The position numbers and the translations under genes were made by a program. Below are positions 12,019 to 24,100 of a stretch of 64,000 nt of DNA, piece after piece (positions within the stretch are counted from its first letter, which is position 1; every line of letters begins with the position of its first letter). The DNA lies in NCBI GenBank assembly GCA_963920765.1, contig OY987244.1, forward strand, positions 5,272,501 through 5,336,500, given 5' to 3'. The notes beneath the pieces were generated by a model. The model saw only the letters and a list, made by a program, of their open reading frames with translations, was not told where the DNA came from and searched no databases. This DNA comes from Ulota crispa (taxonomy: Eukaryota; Streptophyta; Bryopsida; Orthotrichales; Orthotrichaceae).

Positions 12019-13223
12019 ATTGGAGCCTTCATCAAGAAACTTTTGAGTGAATTGCTGCTCAACGAGTGGCCCACACAAGATCCAAAGCTCAATGAATTAT
12101 GTTTGTTCATTCAATGACTTTCATAGTATATTGCAGGCTTATGAAATATTGTACCATACACCAAATTTAAAAAAGCTGCTCTACTACAAGAGCATTTATC
12201 TTTGTAACACTGGTTAACTTTTCAATTAAGTACGTGCTGTGTTTTCAATACAGATCCTCTTCCTCTTTCATCCCCTTCCATCCAGAGCTAGTGAATGGTG
12301 TAGTTTAATTAGAAAAGCACACTTAGCAGTACAAGTTACAATAGTTTTTTAACGAAAAAAAACATACATTTACCACCAGCCGTCATACAGACTCTTTTAC
12401 GACCAGCCGTCATACACCGACCTTCATAAACAGTGACAGAAACCTAGTTCGTGTTGCAGAAAATGTACCGTACGCCACACAAATAATCTGAACTGTACGA
12501 TCTCAAACTCTATTCCCATAAAAAACATCGGAACTGCTTATGAAACCAAATTCAGGAACGTACCGCTCCTTATCATAGCTGTGTTGAGTGAAGACGACCA
12601 TCATGGCCCCGCCTTTGATTTGAAATTTTCTTCCGTTGCTCAAGGGGTAGGAGAACTCATTGTCTTTACATACCCCAAACCAGCCCTATAATGCACGTGC
12701 ACAATTGACCATTTGAGAACCAACAACTACACCATCGACAGACAAACAGTTTGTCTCAATACTTGACGTGAAACTAGTTCATAAAGGCTCTAGGCTGTGC
12801 AACAAAGCCAACGCAGCTAGCATGAGCTCAAGGAGGGTGAGAAACAGTCTTGGGCTCTTGGCAACTAATCCTCAGCAGTCTAAACAATCAAGAGGCTTTT
12901 CAGTACGGCGGTATAGCTTTGCCCTAGATTATAATATTCTGAATGTACAAGGAACGATGTCATTACCACCAGCCCTCCAAATGGAAGAATTAACACAAAA
13001 TAACCAGCTCGAAATTCGAGGGGTGCAAAAATTTGGGCTTGGGCCTTTAGGGATTAACCACAGTCTAGATTGTTCTAAAATTCACAACGTAACAAGCTAG
13101 TAGTAAATTACATGTCTAATAGAAAAACATAGACAAATAAACAGCAGAAGGTAAAGGAAGGGTTGGTGAAGGCTGCGTACCGGATGGGAGGAATGCGAGG
13201 TGGCTTTGAAGCTGTGAATCCAT
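12019..13223 (-). pseudogene. Possible remnant of an unrecognised spliced gene
   Basis: Candidate exons on the minus strand: 13181-13223 (MDSQLQSHLAFLPS, then a GTACGC donor), 12564-12726 (acceptor GTGTAG, VVGSQMVNCARAL, an in-frame TAG at 12686-12688, then GWFGVCKDNEFSYPL and MMVVFTQHSYDKE, GTACGT donor) and perhaps 12019-12086 (LWILCGPLVEQ or another frame). The first two join in phase and the peptide looks protein-like, but I do not recognise the family. The TAG means it is either broken or my exon model is wrong. Confidence 0.3.
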
Positions 13224-14190
13224 GCCAGTGTGATTGGCTGGATTGGAATTGAAGCCTGTGCTTTGTACTTTACCAGTGCTGCTGCCGCGGGAATAAGAGG
13301 TACTCCTGACAGGACAAGGACCAAGACCAAGGAATCCCTAGCAACAGCGCCGGCAGCAGATCTCCTGCCACGAGCGCTTGCCTCCGATTGCTCAATGCCT
13401 GTGCGGAGCAAACCCTAACCCATCAGCAAAGGATGTTCAAAGGCGGGTTTCAAACCCTAACGAGTAGACCGTGGACAAGAATTCCTTCCAAGACTACTCA
13501 AGAATGCGAGTGCGCTATGTGGCAAGTTCAATACAAAGACGATGGGAATGAGTACTGTAAAATCCAATCCTCAAGCTATTCAATCTCGAAATGGCAAGAA
13601 TTAGGGTATAATGGCGCAACGAAGGGAATTGGATCCCGACCTGTGCAGGAGCGAGGGCGGCATTGGGAGGATTGCAGCGGCAAGACACAACAGAACCTGA
13701 TGGGAGGCCATGGCAGGAGAAGCAAGCGGGAGAATTGAGCAGGCATGCCATGGATTCAGCTGATTCAGCTTCTTTGTCTCCGCATCAATCGTCACTATTG
13801 CAAAGTCCTACCAGAGTGCACTGCCATCGCCCGTTTTGTTTTCTTAGTTTCTGAAGGTTAAGAAATAAGTGGAGAAAATAGGATACTAGCCTTGTACTAA
13901 TCAAGTACTTTCCACATGTCAAATGTTAGTCACTGTGTTGTCACGCATTATGATGAGAAGCTACAATAAAACCTTCCATTCTCTAATTATAAAGGTTCTA
14001 TGACAATAATCAATGCTTTACTTAAAAATTCATGTCTATTTTTATCAAATTAAAAAAACAGCTAGATTAGATATTCGTTTTTTGCTAAGTCTCATAAAAT
14101 TTTCAAGTTGATGCAACTGTCCTTCACAATAAAGATAAAAGGTCAAGAATTGTAGGGGCTTGAAAGAAGGATTTCATTTCCAACATTGTA
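13224..14190. other. Spacer with plant telo-box motifs; no gene assigned
   Basis: GC rises between 13230 and 13800. Two AAACCCTAA telo-boxes lie at 13410-13418 and 13452-13460, typical of plant 5' regions, and fit a minus-strand transcription start feeding the candidate exon at 13181-13223. Short frames in this stretch (for example a hydrophobic, transit-peptide-like minus-strand frame at 13097-13411) match no family I know. 13860-14190 is AT-rich and empty. Confidence 0.35.
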
Positions 14191-14610
14191 TTGCCTTACG
14201 AAGAACTTGTGAAGCTTCTCCTACACGCTAGACTTCAAGGTGATTACCTTTTCCAAATCCAACGGGTCGTCATCCACGATGCCTTCGACCGGCTGGCGCA
14301 GGTTGTGAGCCTCCCAGTAGATCGAGCGCATTCAAAAGCGCCCTGGCTTTACAGAACTCCAGTGGAAAAGTCGAATAGAAATTCAAAAGGGCTTCCACGA
14401 CGCGCACGGCTCCGTAAAACGCAAAACCGCGTTGCAAATAAGCTTAAGTGCACGTCGGTGGCGATGCGCGCCGGTTGCCAATGCTGCATCGTGAGCTCGG
14501 TGGACGTCCGATGCGCCAACGGAGACATGCCTTCTTTGACGTCGAAGCAGGAAATACTCATTCAAAAAACTTCAAGTCGCCTGCGTCCTCCCCTGTCTTT
14601 CAAATGCCAC

Positions 14611-14796
14611 CTACTTCGTGAGCAAGAAAACTCGACCGTGTTCGTTAAGTTTGTTCAACAGCGAGTCCGCCATGGAATCAAAGAAGTTCGCATCGGGATG
14701 CGCTTCTTCGCTAGCCGGATAGTCCACAACTCTGAGATCGTAGCCATCGAAAATCACCTCCGAACCACGGCTCTCGCCTCTTCTTCAGAAATCCAT
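14611..14796 (-). pseudogene. Short broken reading frame in a GC-rich island, family unknown
   Basis: From an ATG at 14796 the minus strand reads three codons, a TGA at 14785-14787, then 57 open codons including FDGYDLRVVDYP and FFDSMADSLLNKLNEHGRVF, and ends at TAG 14611-14613. The composition is protein-like and much richer in GC than its flanks. Fragments further left (14350-14560) weakly resemble ankyrin-type wording but are spread over different frames. I infer a degenerate gene copy; a chance frame opposite the plus-strand exon is the alternative. Confidence 0.3.
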
Positions 14797-15052
14797 GGCG
14801 CTGCCCTTGCCGTGGCAGAATCGTCGCAATCATCATCATCGTCCTCCTTCTACTGTCAGTGGATCAAGAATAGGCCTCAGAGAATCGTTAGGGTTTAGAT
14901 TTATGTGCTTCACTTTCCGACGATCGAATGCCAGCAAATGCCAAATTCGTAACTCTAGTGCACCTCCGTCCATCGCTAATGCAGCTTGTTATCTGCAACA
15001 AGAGAGCAATTCCAAAGCTCCAAGAGCCTGGATTTCAACAAAATTAAAAGTA
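14795..15052 (+). CDS. Candidate first exon, organelle-transit-like N-terminus (orphan)
   Basis: An ATG at 14795 opens 86 codons (MALPLPWQNRRNHHHRPPS, then Ser/Arg/Asn-rich sequence with almost no acidic residues) and ends at AAATTAAAA|GTAAGC. Basic, Ser-rich and acid-poor composition is typical of plastid or mitochondrial targeting peptides. A telo-box (TTAGGGTTT, 14888-14896) lies inside it. No downstream exon could be found before the repeat-rich region at 16.3 kb, so it may be an orphaned exon or a chance frame. Confidence 0.25.
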
Positions 15053-16279
15053 AGCTTTAGTAGCTGCAACACTAGAAACAGAGACTGCAAGGTTCTCAAA
15101 ATGCACGGCCGTAATGTCGGCTGGCAATGTTACCGCTCTAGATTCTGTTCCTCAGAGCATCTCCACCCAGCAATTTTTTTTGGTCTCATGAGGCCACCCT
15201 GTCAGAAATTGGACCAATGCTCCTCAATCCCTCTTAAAATTCTCCATTCTTGGGAAGGCATGTGGCATGTGGTAGGTGAAAAAAAAACATTTGTTTTCAT
15301 CAATCTGGGCTCTTTCAAAGTTTTTCATATGTTTCGGCTGGTCCTCAAGCCCCTTGATCTCCACCCATGCTCTTCAAAAATGTGGTCTTACACTCCAACA
15401 CATCCCATAAACAAGCAGTTGACCACTTATCGAGGAAAGTAGAGGATAAAGTCCACTAAATTTAGGCTCAATAAAGATGAATAGTGGTTTGAAGGGCCTT
15501 TGCTAGACACGGTAGGTAGGACCAAGTGTCTTGAGAGGGTTTGGAGAGCGGCCGCAACACTTTTCATCCACTTTGAGCGTGTTGGATCACTGGTGGAGGT
15601 GCTCTCAAGTAGTTTGTTCCTAATCTACAAAGTTCCGTGACATCCATCCACCTTGACATTCTTGCCAAATAATCTCTTCTTCATCTAAAGCTCGATACTC
15701 ACTTGGCGTTTAGAAAGAGCAATTTTAAAACTTAAAAGTGATCACTGTTGTAAGAAATGCAAGGTTCATAGAGGAATGAACAAGAAATCAAGGTCTTGAA
15801 ATTTTGAGAGAGAGTTAGGGTTGTGGCATTCAAATATGAGATCTTAAGTAATTTTTGCATTCCCTTGAAATGTGCCAACAAGGCAAATTTCATGATGGTC
15901 AGAAGAGAGGTTCACATATCACCGCGGTCTTTAGTAGAACTAACATGCATGTCTCACGCTTGTCTTGTTCTTTGCTATGTTTTGCTTCATGCTCAAACAA
16001 GCTTTAGTTTTTTATTTTTTGTCACAAAGATGAAGTTCTAATTCTTGCTCTTTACCTCTGCATCACCTTGTGCAGATTGTGAAGCAATTTTGTTCACCTT
16101 CTTTTGTAACAACATTGCAAAACTTCAAGCAAAGGACACCAAAAACAACATTGGACTCTCACTTCTACATGCAAGAATGTATAGTACACATGGCACCTTT
16201 GAATAAATTTCACAATCCAATGCAAGAGACAAACCTAAGGAGCTCTAGAATTTGCCTCTAATGCCGAAATCATTGTATT
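15053..16279. other. Spacer, no gene recognised
   Basis: AT-rich with short chance frames only. No repeats with clear ends were seen here. Confidence 0.4.
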
Positions 16280-17722
16280 GTACTGTATCCCTCAATAAGC
16301 TAAAGTTTGGACCTATTTTGCAGTTCAATGAACTTTAAAAAAGATAGAGTAAAATTTTGCTTTTTTTGCTTTGCATTATGGTTTTGTAATTTTTATGCAG
16401 TCATAATCACGCATATCAAATTTTAATTTTGAAAAATCAAAAACATAATTTTAGTGAATTGTTTTGTATTAAAACTTATGGTTTTACATGAAAATTGATT
16501 GAAGAAAATTAGTGATGAATTTTGAGGTTTGATTGCACAGATATGTAAAGAACACCCCTATGCACCTTTCTTGTTAAAACAAACAGCATTAAGTAACAAA
16601 AATAAGATCTACAAAAAAATCAGTGCAAAATCAATGTGGGTATGGTAAGACCAAAATTTGTAAAATACATGTATCTTTATGAAAATCACATTTTGCTATT
16701 TGACTCATACATCATGATTACATTTGTCCCTTTGAGTATGAAAATATGTTTACTTAGCCAAAAGCTAGTTAGAAAATAAAAACCTGTATTTTACAAAATT
16801 TGGTCCTACTACACCCTAAGTTGATTTTGCATTGACTTCTTTGTGGATCATGTTTTTGTAACTTACTGCTGTTTGTTTTAACACAAAAGGTGTGTATGGA
16901 TGTTCCTTACACATCCATGCTATCAAATCTCAAAAATTCATCACCAATTTCCTTCAATTAAGTTTCATGTAAAACCATGAATTTCAATACAAAACAATGC
17001 ACCAAAAATGGGTTTTTGATTTATGGAACTAAAATTTGGTATGCTTGATTGGGATTGCATAAGAATTACAAAACCATAATGCAAAACAAAAAAATGAAAA
17101 TTTTATTCTATCTTTTGCAAAGTTCTTTAAACTACAAAATAGGTATGAAAGTAAACTTATTGAGGGGTACTTTATAGTGCCTTCCAACAAGTCCTCAAAC
17201 ATCTTCTATGCCATTCACAAGACTTTGTTAATATAGAATTTCTTTATGGTAATCAAATTTTTTATTTGATTCATAAAATGTGACTAAGTTTTTACCTTTC
17301 AACATGTTCTATTTAACTTGGGAAAAAGTTAGTTAAAAAATAAAAATTTCTATTTTACAAAAATTGAGCATATCACAAGTCACAATGAAACCTTTGTAGA
17401 TAAATTTTTTGTTACTCAAGGGGGTTCTTTTTTGAATTAAAGATATGCATATGGGTGTTTCCTACTTACCCATGCAATCAAATCTCAAAAATTCATCACC
17501 AATATTTTTCAATCAGTTTTCATGTAAAATCATGAATTTAATACAAAATAATTCATCAAAAACAAGATTTTTGTTTTGAGGAATTGAAATTTGGTATGCT
17601 TGATTAGGATTGCATAAAAATCAAGATTATATGATTCAAAACAACAAAATGTCAATTATATTCCATTTTAGCAGAGCTCTTTGAATGGAAAAACAGGATG
17701 TGTGAGGACTTGTTGGAGGGCA
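16280..17722. mobile_element. Foldback repeat cluster (nested or tandem)
   Basis: The sequence 16286-16720 is repeated in inverted orientation at about 16740-17175 (paired landmarks: CCCTCAATAAG near 16289 and CTTATTGAGGGG near 17156; ACAAACAGC near 16580 and GCTGTTTGTT near 16869). A second inverted pair brackets 17179-17722 (TGCCTTCCAACAAGTCCTC and its complement GAGGACTTGTTGGAGGGCA), and 17400-17690 is a diverged direct copy of 16860-17150. No coding capacity was seen. This is best read as non-autonomous foldback transposons, inserted next to or into each other. Confidence 0.75.
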
Positions 17723-18889
17723 TTGTAGAGAATTTGTTATGAATTTATTTGACAACAGCCTCAAGTTGCTTCATTATGGCGCTATCTTAGCAACATAGCC
17801 CGGGGAGAACCGACTTTTAGTTACAAGCTAGCCAACTTTTCTTGACAATTGCCAAAATAAAATGAAAGTTGGTAGATTTGCTTTCAAACATAAAAATATG
17901 GTTTTAAAAAATGAGCTGAGTTACAATTTTACCCTCAGGAAATTTGGCAAAATTTGCATTTGTAGATGAGGAAATGGGCCAAATGAAATTTGAATTTGTG
18001 GGAAATCAACCTATGAACTTTTCCATGGTAAGGAAATTTCCTATCCTTCTACACAAAAATCAAATGTTTTTTGAACATGTGAAAAGATATACTCACTTCC
18101 CAAATGTCAAAATTAGTGTAGATTCTATCAAAATCTTGCCAAACCCAAGATTTGCCTCACTCTAACAAGCAGTTACATGCTGCTAAAGTTCAAAAATTTT
18201 AAAAAGCAAAAAATGAGGGTGAGGAGGTGAGTGATGACCAAGTGGATGAGTGGGTGAGTAGGTGATATTTGATGGGATAAGGGGTGTACTTGGTGTACCA
18301 ATCCTTGGAGGACACATAGCACTCATGTGTAAACCCTAATTCTAGAAACCCAAGTTTTGACTTCCAACTCATGTTCTAACTAGACTCCAAAAAATGTGTG
18401 GACTTCCAATTTATAATTCAAACATTTTTTGAAGACTTAATCTTTGTACCCAAGATGGTGGGACTTGACCTAGTTCAAATCCAACCAAGGATAATTAAGC
18501 AGCATAAGTCAATAATAAATCCTTTTGAAGTATAAAGAAGTGGTTAGAGCTTGGGGGTGGCTTGATTGTTAGGTTGTTGTTGCCTTGATCAATGCCTTGT
18601 TTTTGCCATGCCATGCACATTGCAATAGCATATTTAAACCTTGAACTAATTATTTTTACTCCACCATCATATATACTAGTTATCCTTCTCCACCATCTTA
18701 CTAAGGAAGGAATACCCATACCCAACCGTTTAAGGGATTGAGGTATCACGAGGTCTAGGAAAATTTAGGGAACAAAATAGTAGGATTAGCCCTTCAACAA
18801 GCTATCATAGATTGTCGTTTTTGTGGAAAAAGTATTGTAAGATATTTTATACTAGTGGATCCATGCACCCGTTGTTCCAGCGGAAGGCT
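17723..18889. other. AT-rich spacer, no gene recognised
   Basis: Contains only short frames (73 codons plus at 17944, 84 codons minus at 18495) without recognisable motifs. A telo-box-like AAACCCTAA lies at 18331-18339 without an associated exon. Confidence 0.4.
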
Positions 18890-19060
18890 ATTTGCTTACA
18901 ATCTAGCCACCCCCTATCTCCATGTATACCCCATCCTTGAGGACAACCACCGCAAACATAACTGCCATTTATTCTTCTTGGAGCAGTGCTCTTCCTCTTG
19001 CGGCCACCTCCTATCCCGTGTATACCCCATCCCCACAGACATAACTGCCATTTAATCTTC
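18890..19060. repeat. Imperfect duplication of about 75 bp
   Basis: Two diverged copies share GTATACCCCATCC followed by ACATAACTGCCATTTA and TCTTCTTGGAG; the first spans roughly 18900-18985 and the second 19000-19060. No coding meaning was evident. Confidence 0.5.
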
Positions 19061-19399
19061 TTGGAGAGTGTGAGCTTTGCAACTACCCAACTGATAGATT
19101 GTATTCTATTTTAGAAATAAGATTAAAGGGCAAAGTTACAACTCATAGGATCCTAAAAGCAATTGTAAACCAACCTCAAAACTGCTTGGATGTGTTCTTA
19201 TACATATACTTGACACTCCCAATCCCAACCCTCCCAAACTAGCTCCTAAGCTGACATGTGGTAGGATTTGCTTGTGCAAGTGGCATTTGCTGCTCCACTT
19301 TGGGTTCAAGAGTGTGTGAAGAATACCTCAAATGTAGAGTGCGGCATTGGGAGGTGGTGAGCGATGGGTATGTCTACTTTAGTTATCTTGCTCCACCAT

Positions 19400-19503
19400 C
19401 TAGTTGTCCTACTTCACCATCTTCCTAGTTATCTATACTCTGCCATCCCTCTAGTTATCCTACTTCACCATCTTCCTAGTTATCTATACTTTGCCATCCC
19501 TCT
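19400..19503. repeat. 51-bp tandem repeat, two copies
   Basis: A 51-bp unit (CTAGTTATCCTACTTCACC at its start, TGCCATCCCT at its end) occurs twice in tandem with two differences; a partial third copy starts at 19502 and a diverged half copy precedes it near 19375. The unit is pyrimidine-rich and non-coding. Confidence 0.75.
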
Positions 19504-20062
19504 AGTTATCTTTATACCATGGGACAAGATCATGGCTACAAGCATTTTCTAAACTTGAAAGTGCAAAATCATTTAGGAAAGTTACAAAAAGATCTTGAAG
19601 AACATCCAAATATTGCATACATCTCCATTCAATTTTGTCAATCCAATGATCTAGTTTCAAGATTATAATGACCAAGCTCAAAATGACCAAAGTTGGTAAA
19701 AATGGGTTGCCCAGTATGGAATACCACTCTTTAAGTTTAGTTTGAAAAATCTAATCTTGTTGTGAACCAGGTGAGAGCAGTTCAAAACAAACTCAATAAT
19801 TATACAAAAGATGGAGCAATAATATTGGGGATTATGTTTTCATAAATATAATCATTGATCAGCAAAATTTAACAATTTTTATTTGGTTAGAAATTGGTGT
19901 ACAAGTAGGCTAACTATACTTGGTGATGATTTGATTTGTGTACAAGGGTGAGTAAATTTAGAAAGCTCCAAATAATGATTTTAAATTTGATAGCTATAGA
20001 CCATCTAGATTTTAAATATTTCTAAAAAGATGAACTTTAAAACAAGAAAAAACAATTTAATC

Positions 20063-20170
20063 TTGTGAGAAGGGAGGTGCCACATTTAACTAAATTTATT
20101 GTGAGAAGGGAGGTGCCACATTTAACTAAATTTATTGTGAGAAGGGAGGTGCCACATTTAACTAAATTTA
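20063..20170. repeat. 36-bp perfect tandem repeat, three copies
   Basis: Three copies of a 36-bp unit (TTGTGAGAAGGGAGG at its start, ACTAAATTTA at its end) follow each other without a mismatch, which suggests a recent expansion. Flanks are AT-rich with no gene; 20171-21102 holds nothing else that I could recognise. Confidence 0.9.
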
Positions 20171-21102
20171 AAGTGTTCATGTAATTCTAGATTTTGTGTG
20201 CAAAACATACAACACTTGCAAAGCGGTCACTCTACAAAGAAACAACAATTTCACCATACTAAAGTTGTTGAACAACTTATAATCAAATGGCTATCTTAAA
20301 TAGTCATGATTATGAGTGAATAAACTCTAATTTTTAAGTTCTGTATGAACAAGTTGCGGCTCAACTCAAGTAAAAGATTTGGTTCAACGTTTGAATAGTA
20401 TATGCAAAAGTTCTAAAATGTCCAAGTCATTCATTATATAGTTTATATCCAAGCCTAATTTTCCTAGTTAAACAATACCACTTTGAAACAGTAGTCAATG
20501 AATGTTGAAAAAGCTCTCCAACCAGTTCCTCGTTATCTGGTTATCATTTATCATTTGGATTTACAGCTAGAGAGCTCACTATTTGAACAGACTTGCTTTG
20601 GGATTATCCTATATTCACCATCTAGATTATTCAGTGCTTAATTTTTGGTACACAGCACAGAGCTTCATATTGAGCAATAAAAAACATTCACCGTCATCTG
20701 TGAATTCAACAACCATTTTCTAGCCATTGCATTGTTTTTGTACTTGATTACATAATTCAAAAAACGTTCTCTCCAGATCCGATCTAGTTGCAATTCACAG
20801 TGTTTAGACTGTTGGATGTAGAATCTTCCACCTTCCCTTCAGAAACGTACACAGCCAATGTCCAAGTCAACAGAAATCACGGGTTCCTCCACACTAGCAC
20901 CTCACTGAAAAAGAATCCCAGACTTTCTACAATAAAAATGCACAAAAACATACAATGAAAAGAAACAATTGGAATGAAAACTTAGCAGCTCAATACATGA
21001 GATCAAGCCAAGCTCAAGGTTAAACCACACTTAGTGGCTCCTTTCATTGAGTACTTAATCATTGTTCACGGTTCATACTGAAAAGCATACCTCCAGCCAC
21101 AA

Positions 21103-24100
21103 CTACCTGGCCCCTCCTGAGCCCTTCATCTTCTTCATCTTTCTCACAGCGAGCTTGTGCTTTGCCCTGGCGTCAATGTGGAGCTCAGATTTCGACGCTC
21201 GCCATTCCTTTTCTGCGTTGGCAGACTTCATGAACGAACACCCAACTTCATCTTCAGATATCTTAACAGGTTGCCTATTCTTCTCCACAGCAGAATCTGG
21301 TTTTGGCATGCTAATAGATTTTGGTTTTGCTTCAGAAGCTCCAGCTGCATTACGGGCAAAATTGAAGCTAAACGCATTCAAAGATTTTTCAGGCACTGCA
21401 GCAACTTCAGTAGTTTTTGTCATATCCGTTGCTGTCGTTGTTTCAGACTCTCCAGTAAGTTGTTTCAAAGAGAACGTTGCCCGGCCATCAGCATCCATTA
21501 GCGACTTCCACGTAGCTCGTTGCATCCACTTCGTATTGTCATCTACGGCATTCATTCCTTCAGGTACTGCAATTGAACATGACACTCCCAGTCCATCCCC
21601 GTTTTTCTCCTCGCCTGGACCCTCGCCTACTTGATGTACATTACCAAAAGATTGAGCACCACTGGTTTGTTCCAGGCTTGGAGCGCATGGTTCATCTTGC
21701 TCCATATTAAACTGTGCCAAGAGATTGCCACGCACAACTGCTGCTTGCTGATAATCAGTACCATTTCCAACTTCTTCGCAAGGTTCTGTGATATCATTCT
21801 TTTCAACCTTTGCGACGTCCTGGTTTGGGAGAACATCGGAATTTGTGCTCACATTTTCTTTCTCTAAACTTGGTCTGCTTGCATCCTCCATCACACCTTC
21901 ACAAGCCAGAGTTGACTGTCAGCAAGCTGACTCTTGTGGAGATTAGACACATTGAGAGACCATAACAGAAATGAATCAATCAAGAAAGCTCCAGAAGATA
22001 TGGCCGTGGCTTAAACATTGTCGACTAACATACTGTATTTCACAAATCTGACAAACTGTACAATAAAATAAGTTAGAATATCTATTGCAACCATGCCTTA
22101 TTCAACGGTGTGTTCCAGTTGGTCGTATACAACATACACCATGCAAATACCAAATACTGAGCGGTTGCAATTGACACTAGATACAGCTAAACCACAACTT
22201 TTGCAAGAAGCAAGTACCTGAGGAAACTGAAGGATCCAAGCCTTCTGGAGCCTCACTTAGGCTTCCTGTATGATTAGCAGCAGCTGACTTGAACATCTTC
22301 GGCACTTTCACAATTGTTCTTGGCCTAACAGCCACATCAACCTCATTTAGTGAACCAGAAAATACTCCCTCCACTGGTTCAGCAACACTGCTAGCAGATT
22401 TGAAAATCTCCGCCCATTTGCTAGCCTTTGCAGCTGCATTAAGGGGTGTCGGCGAGAGGGACTTCAAAGAAGATGCAGCATCCACAAAGTCCCCCATATC
22501 CTCATCATCGTCGTCATCTTCTTCCTCATCAATTTCAAAATCACTAGACACATCAGACTCTGTGTCCTCTGCATCTTCATTAGCGTCTTCAAAGTCGGAA
22601 GACTCTTCACCCTGGTCAGGCAGAATATCAAACCTCTCTTCTGATTCCTCAGTCAAGTTTTTTGATTTTTTTACAGCAGCACTGCCTTGAACTTCAAAGT
22701 CAAACAGTGATGCATCAGTACCTTCTTCTGGATTGCTCAAATCACCAGAAAAGACGCCATCACTTGCATCTCCACCTCGTCGACTTCTCTTTTTCTTAGA
22801 AAGAACATTGTCGATAGCATTGACTCCAAGAGAACTTTGTTGTGGTAGATCAGATTCCTCGTCATCTTCTTGCTCGCTTAGAATGCCAGAAAACACGCCA
22901 TCGATCTTAACCACATCTTGATCAAGAGTTTTCACTTCATCCACAGCTGGCTCTGCATCATTATCGTCAAGACTTATCCCAGTCCATACAGTGCGCTCAG
23001 AGGCCAGAGTCGAAGGTGCACCGTTCCCAGACTTGGTTACCTCTCGACCTTTCTTCAAGCCTGCATAATTGAAAAGACGTTGCCATTTGCTTTCGTCCGA
23101 AAGCCCACCTTCTGGACTTGGAGAGCGACTAGAAGGGTAGTACTCTTCGTCTTCTTGTTCTACATCCTCTTCCTCCATGTTTCCATCCGCGTCCCTGTTT
23201 ACATCCTTTTTCATTATGTCCTGCGTTTTCTTGAGAATGGAGCGGACGCCCTTAGCTGAATCAGCTGAGTCTTTATGTTGGCTCTTCGTCACTTTTTCAT
23301 CGTTTAAAGATTCCATGGGCCGAGCAGGAGCCTCTTCTGAAAAATTCACTTTTCGGTTCTTCAACTTCTGTTTGTCAGTTACATCCACGGCACCTGATGC
23401 ATGATTCAATGACTCCGGAACACTTGCACCTCGACAGTCTTCTTCTTCGATGGGTTGCACGGATGAGGAGGCCAGAGGAGCACGTGAAATCTCAAGGGCA
23501 TGCTTTCTCTTCTTTGAACTCACGTCAGTCACCATTGGAAAAGCCCGCAACTTTGCAATTTCAATAACTTTCTCCTCCTCAACTCTGTATGGATGCACAC
23601 AAGTAAATCACATAGGCACTAGATCAATAGATTGATCAACCAGCTTGAAACGAATTTTCACAAACAACGGCACTAACTGTCACGTGGACGTTCAAGGTCC
23701 AGAACCAAAAGGTTTTCAAGACAGAAACAGACACGTTCATTTCTTAAACGAGATACTTTCTGTATTGCTCCTACTCTTGGAACCGTAAACATGAAAAGCA
23801 GAAGCCTCACCCAGCATTTTTGTCCTCTGGAAACAGTTTGGTTAAGAGATCCAGCTGCTTCTTCCTCTCTTTCTCAATCTGGGCTGCTATTTCATCTCCG
23901 TCAACTGCCATCCCATCACCTGCGAATACAAGCGGCAACGTTGATAAGGTGTTGCCAAATCAAGACCAAACTTTACCAAACCTGAACCAGGAGAATCTCA
24001 AAATAATGCGATTTAACGTTTGGCAGCACTCTCTGACCTTCTTCTTCAATAACCTCATCCAAGACAACTCTGTTGCTCTCAAGGCTTCCCCAAGCATCTT

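Noticed and set aside
14191..14898. 235-codon plus-strand reading frame, the longest in the 10-21 kb region
   Set aside because: Low-complexity Ser/Arg-rich product without motifs, in a GC-rich island where long chance frames are expected; the minus strand looks at least as protein-like.
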